Source of the DNA: Treponema sp.
GTDB taxonomy: Bacteria > Spirochaetota > Spirochaetia > Treponematales > Treponemataceae
Length of the DNA stretch: 10,027 bases
NCBI GenBank assembly: GCA_003447785.1
Contig: DLYJ01000264.1
Span: 5,517-15,543 of the forward strand
Reading direction: 5' to 3'
Below are positions 8,058-10,027 of this stretch, in pieces. Below the pieces are notes generated by a model. It was given only the letters and a program-made list of their open reading frames with translations. It ran no database searches and was not told where the DNA came from. Each line of letters begins with the position of its first letter. Positions within the stretch are counted from its first letter, which is position 1. The translations under genes and the position numbers were made by a program.

Positions 8058-8085
8058 ATTATAACACAAAAAAGGACCCCTACAA
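8058..8085 (-). promoter_or_regulatory. Promoter of the lipoprotein-barrel operon (extended -10)
   Basis: On the minus strand TGTTATAAT, read from 8066 to 8058, is a perfect TATAAT with the TGN extension. A weak -35-like TTGTAG (8085-8080) lies 16 bases upstream, inside the loop and arm of the preceding terminator hairpin. Transcription would start near 8051, giving a leader of about 24 bases that contains only the ribosome-binding site. The strong extended -10 would compensate for the poor -35. Confidence 0.65.
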
Positions 8086-8093
8086 GGAGTCCT
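8068..8093 (-). terminator. Intrinsic terminator 2 downstream of tex
   Basis: Read on the minus strand, AGGACTCC (8093-8086) pairs with GGGGTCCT (8080-8073) around a five-base loop TTGTA, with one G-U pair. A run of six T (8073-8068) follows at once. This is a textbook Rho-independent terminator for transcription leaving tex. It would also shield the lipoprotein operon from read-through. Confidence 0.85.
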
Positions 8094-8117
8094 AACAGGA
8101 AAATATCTAAAATCTCT

Positions 8118-8160
8118 AAAAACTGCAGCCGGAATACAGGAATCGTCCTGCACCCCGGCT
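8118..8160 (-). terminator. Intrinsic terminator 1 downstream of tex
   Basis: Seven bases after the tex stop codon there is a stem of 15 pairs on the minus strand: AGCCGG + GGTG + CAGGA (8160-8146), a four-base loop CGAT, and the complementary arm (8141-8127). Three of the 15 pairs are G-U. After GCAG, a run of five T (8122-8118) follows. The four-base gap before the T-run makes it a less ideal terminator than the second hairpin, so it may also serve as a 3' mRNA-stabilising hairpin. Confidence 0.75.
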
Positions 8161-8167
8161 TTTTCAT

Positions 8168-10027
8168 TTATTTGTTAAAGAATGCGGCAAAAGGATTGTA
8201 AGTTTCGCCGTCGTCTGAACCGTAGTTTCTGCCGCCACGGTTAAAGTCGCGGTTTGAACCTGAACGGTTTGCACCTGCAGCGACTCCAGCCGGAGAAGAT
8301 TTCTTAACCACAACTACGCGGCGTTTTCCGTCACCTTCAGCGCGGGCAGCCGGCTTCTTGCCTTCGTTTGTCTGTCCGAGGCGCTGACTTGCGTCGCTCT
8401 TGAGGGAAAGGGAAATTCTCATGCGGTCCTTATCAAGGGCAATGATTGTAAATTCCTTTACGTCACCAACTTTGATAACGTCCATCGGGTCAGAAACGTA
8501 AGTATCGCTCAATTCAGAAATGTGAATCAGGGCTGTTTCGTGGAGACCGATGTCTACAAAGGCACCAAAGTCTACTACGTTTTTGATTTTACCTGTTACC
8601 TTCATGCCGACTGTAAGGTCTTCAAATTTAACAACGCCTTTCTGCATGATCGGTGCCGGATAATCTGAACGCGGATCGCGGTTAGGCTTTCCAAGTTCAT
8701 CAATGATATCGTTCATTGTAGTTTCGCCCACGTTGTACTTTTCGCACAGCTTCTTTTTAAGCTCAGCCGGAACCTGTTTTCCTTCCCGCACATAAGAAAG
8801 AACTTCCCGGGCTGCATCGTAGTTTTCCGGGTGAACCCATGTGTTGTCGAGAGGGTCTGCACTTTCTGCAATCTTTAAGAATCCGGCACACTGTTCAAAT
8901 GCCTTTGGACCAAGCCCCGGAACTTTTTTAAGGTCTTCACGGCTTGTGATTTTGCCGTTTGCGTCGCGGTAAGCAACAATTTTCTTTGCAGTTGTAAGGT
9001 TGATTCCCGAAACATATTTTAAGAGCATGTAACTTGCTGTATTGAGGTTTACGCCAACCTGGTTAACAACCTGTCCTACAACTTCGTCCAGCTGTTCTGC
9101 AAGTTTTTTCTGGTTAACGTCATGCTGGTACAAACCGACACCGATTGCCTTCGGATCGATTTTAACAAGTTCAGCAAGCGGGTCCTGGAGACGGCGTCCC
9201 ATGCTGATTGCACCGCGGATAGTCAAATCAAGGTCAGGGAATTCTTCTGTTGCAACAGGGCTTGCTGAATAAACCGAAGCTCCTGATTCATCAACAACTG
9301 TGTACTGAACGTCACCGCCGGCGTAATTTTCGCTGATTACCTTGCTTACAATCGCCTGAACTTCAGGGCTGCCTGTTCCGTTTCCCACAGCAACAACCTG
9401 AATGTCGTACTTGTCGATTGCGTCATTCAACTGTTTGTAAGCGTCAGCAGGGTCCTGTACCTGATAAATCTTAAAGAATCCCAGGTACTTGCCTGTTTCA
9501 TCGAGGGCCGCACACTTTGTACCGGTTCGAATACCAGGGTCGATTCCGAGGACACGGCTTCCTTTAATAGGCTGTGTCATCAGAAGGTTCTTGAGGTTGG
9601 CAGAGAACAGACCGATACCGTGGTCGTCAGCTTGGTCAGTTTCGTCTGAACGGATTTCGCGGACAACTGCAGGGGAAAGAAGTCGGACAAGACCGTCTTC
9701 AATTGCATCTTTATGATATTTATTTGAAATTTTAACTTTTTTCTGGAGCATTGCTACAGCGTCATCAACAGGAACATCGATTGTTACATCCAGAGCGCCT
9801 TCCCGTTCTGCACGGTTAATCGCAAGAATGCGGTGAGGCTTAACCTGGTTGAGAGGTTCCGAGTAATCCCAGTACATTTTGTAAGTTGATGTGTTCTCAG
9901 CCACAGTTGCATCCTGTCCTTCCGGAACAATACCCTTTGTCTGGATTGAACCAGATGCCATGTACAGATCATGAACATCAGAGCGGTTTTCCGTATTCTG
10001 GCTGGTGCGTTCGGCGATGATGTCCTT
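8168..10027 (-). CDS. tex: Tex family nucleic-acid-binding protein with S1 domain (N-terminus outside window)
   Basis: Tex is a cytoplasmic RNA/DNA-binding protein linked in other bacteria to transcription and stress tolerance. The frame is open to the right edge, and the first visible residues (KDIIAERT) still match Tex, so the Met at 9961 is internal. About 619 residues are visible; Tex is typically 720-780. Counting from the first visible codon: HRILAINRAEREGALDV (central region) near 65-80; a YqgF/RNase H-like domain from about 158 with GIDPG (Asp163), GNGTGSPE and ESGASVYSAS; RRLQDPLAELVKIDP then YQHDVNQ near 300; a helix-hairpin-helix region at about 340-384 ending FEQCAGFLKI; an S1 RNA-binding domain at about 465-543 (VTGKIKNVVDFGAFVDIGL); and a basic Gly/Arg/Asn-rich tail to 619 ending NPFAAFFNK. 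Two tandem hairpin terminators follow. Identification is firm; the exact cellular role in spirochaetes is not established here. Confidence 0.95.
   Translation of the reverse strand, partial: KDIIAERTSQNTENRSDVHDLYMASGSIQTKGIVPEGQDATVAENTSTYKMYWDYSEPLNQVKPHRILAINRAEREGALDVTIDVPVDDAVAMLQKKVKISNKYHKDAIEDGLVRLLSPAVVREIRSDETDQADDHGIGLFSANLKNLLMTQPIKGSRVLGIDPGIRTGTKCAALDETGKYLGFFKIYQVQDPADAYKQLNDAIDKYDIQVVAVGNGTGSPEVQAIVSKVISENYAGGDVQYTVVDESGASVYSASPVATEEFPDLDLTIRGAISMGRRLQDPLAELVKIDPKAIGVGLYQHDVNQKKLAEQLDEVVGQVVNQVGVNLNTASYMLLKYVSGINLTTAKKIVAYRDANGKITSREDLKKVPGLGPKAFEQCAGFLKIAESADPLDNTWVHPENYDAAREVLSYVREGKQVPAELKKKLCEKYNVGETTMNDIIDELGKPNRDPRSDYPAPIMQKGVVKFEDLTVGMKVTGKIKNVVDFGAFVDIGLHETALIHISELSDTYVSDPMDVIKVGDVKEFTIIALDKDRMRISLSLKSDASQRLGQTNEGKKPAARAEGDGKRRVVVVKKSSPAGVAAGANRSGSNRDFNRGGRNYGSDDGETYNPFAAFFNK

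Noticed and set aside
9959..9961. ATG at 9961 as the start of tex
   Set aside because: The frame continues to the right edge with Tex-like residues (KDIIAER), and Tex needs about 100-160 more N-terminal residues than are visible in this window.

Overview
The window looks like chromosomal DNA of a spirochaete, most likely a Treponema of intermediate GC content. This rests on family resemblance, not a search. The supporting signs are a large lipoprotein with a relaxed lipobox (Phe-Ser-Phe-Ser-Cys), a companion outer-membrane barrel ending in Phe, a regulator with a LacI-type sensor carrying the Arg-Gln-Ser-Cys-Gly-Cys motif, and a Tex protein. No rRNA, tRNA, CRISPR array, insertion sequence or phage gene was seen. 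All five genes look intact or are cut only by the window edges.

Layout: two genes read rightward and three read leftward, and they meet tail to tail at 3941-3944. On the left, 1-1647 is the 3' part of an ABC exporter subunit that resembles the catalytically competent half of heterodimeric exporters. An AT-rich gap of about 110 bp follows, then a 728-residue AraC-type regulator with a LacI-like sugar-binding sensor (1758-3944). On the minus strand, read in transcription order, tex enters from the right edge and ends at 8168. It is followed by two tandem hairpins that look like intrinsic terminators. A promoter with a perfect extended -10 then precedes a 950-residue lipoprotein gene (8027-5175), and an outer-membrane beta-barrel gene (5173-3941) follows after a single base.

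How the parts relate: the lipoprotein and barrel are almost certainly one transcription unit, with the barrel gene's ribosome-binding site inside the last codons of the lipoprotein gene. This envelope pair has no function that I can name and is the best candidate here for an undescribed system. The regulator probably senses a small ligand, by analogy a sugar, and controls transcription, but nothing in the window identifies its target. Tex is a housekeeping nucleic-acid-binding protein and appears transcriptionally insulated from the envelope operon by the two terminators.

The regulator and barrel genes share the tetranucleotide CTAG for both stop codons, so there is no room between them for a conventional terminator. 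Gene density is high; the only non-coding stretches are about 110 bp (1648-1757) and 140 bp (8028-8167).
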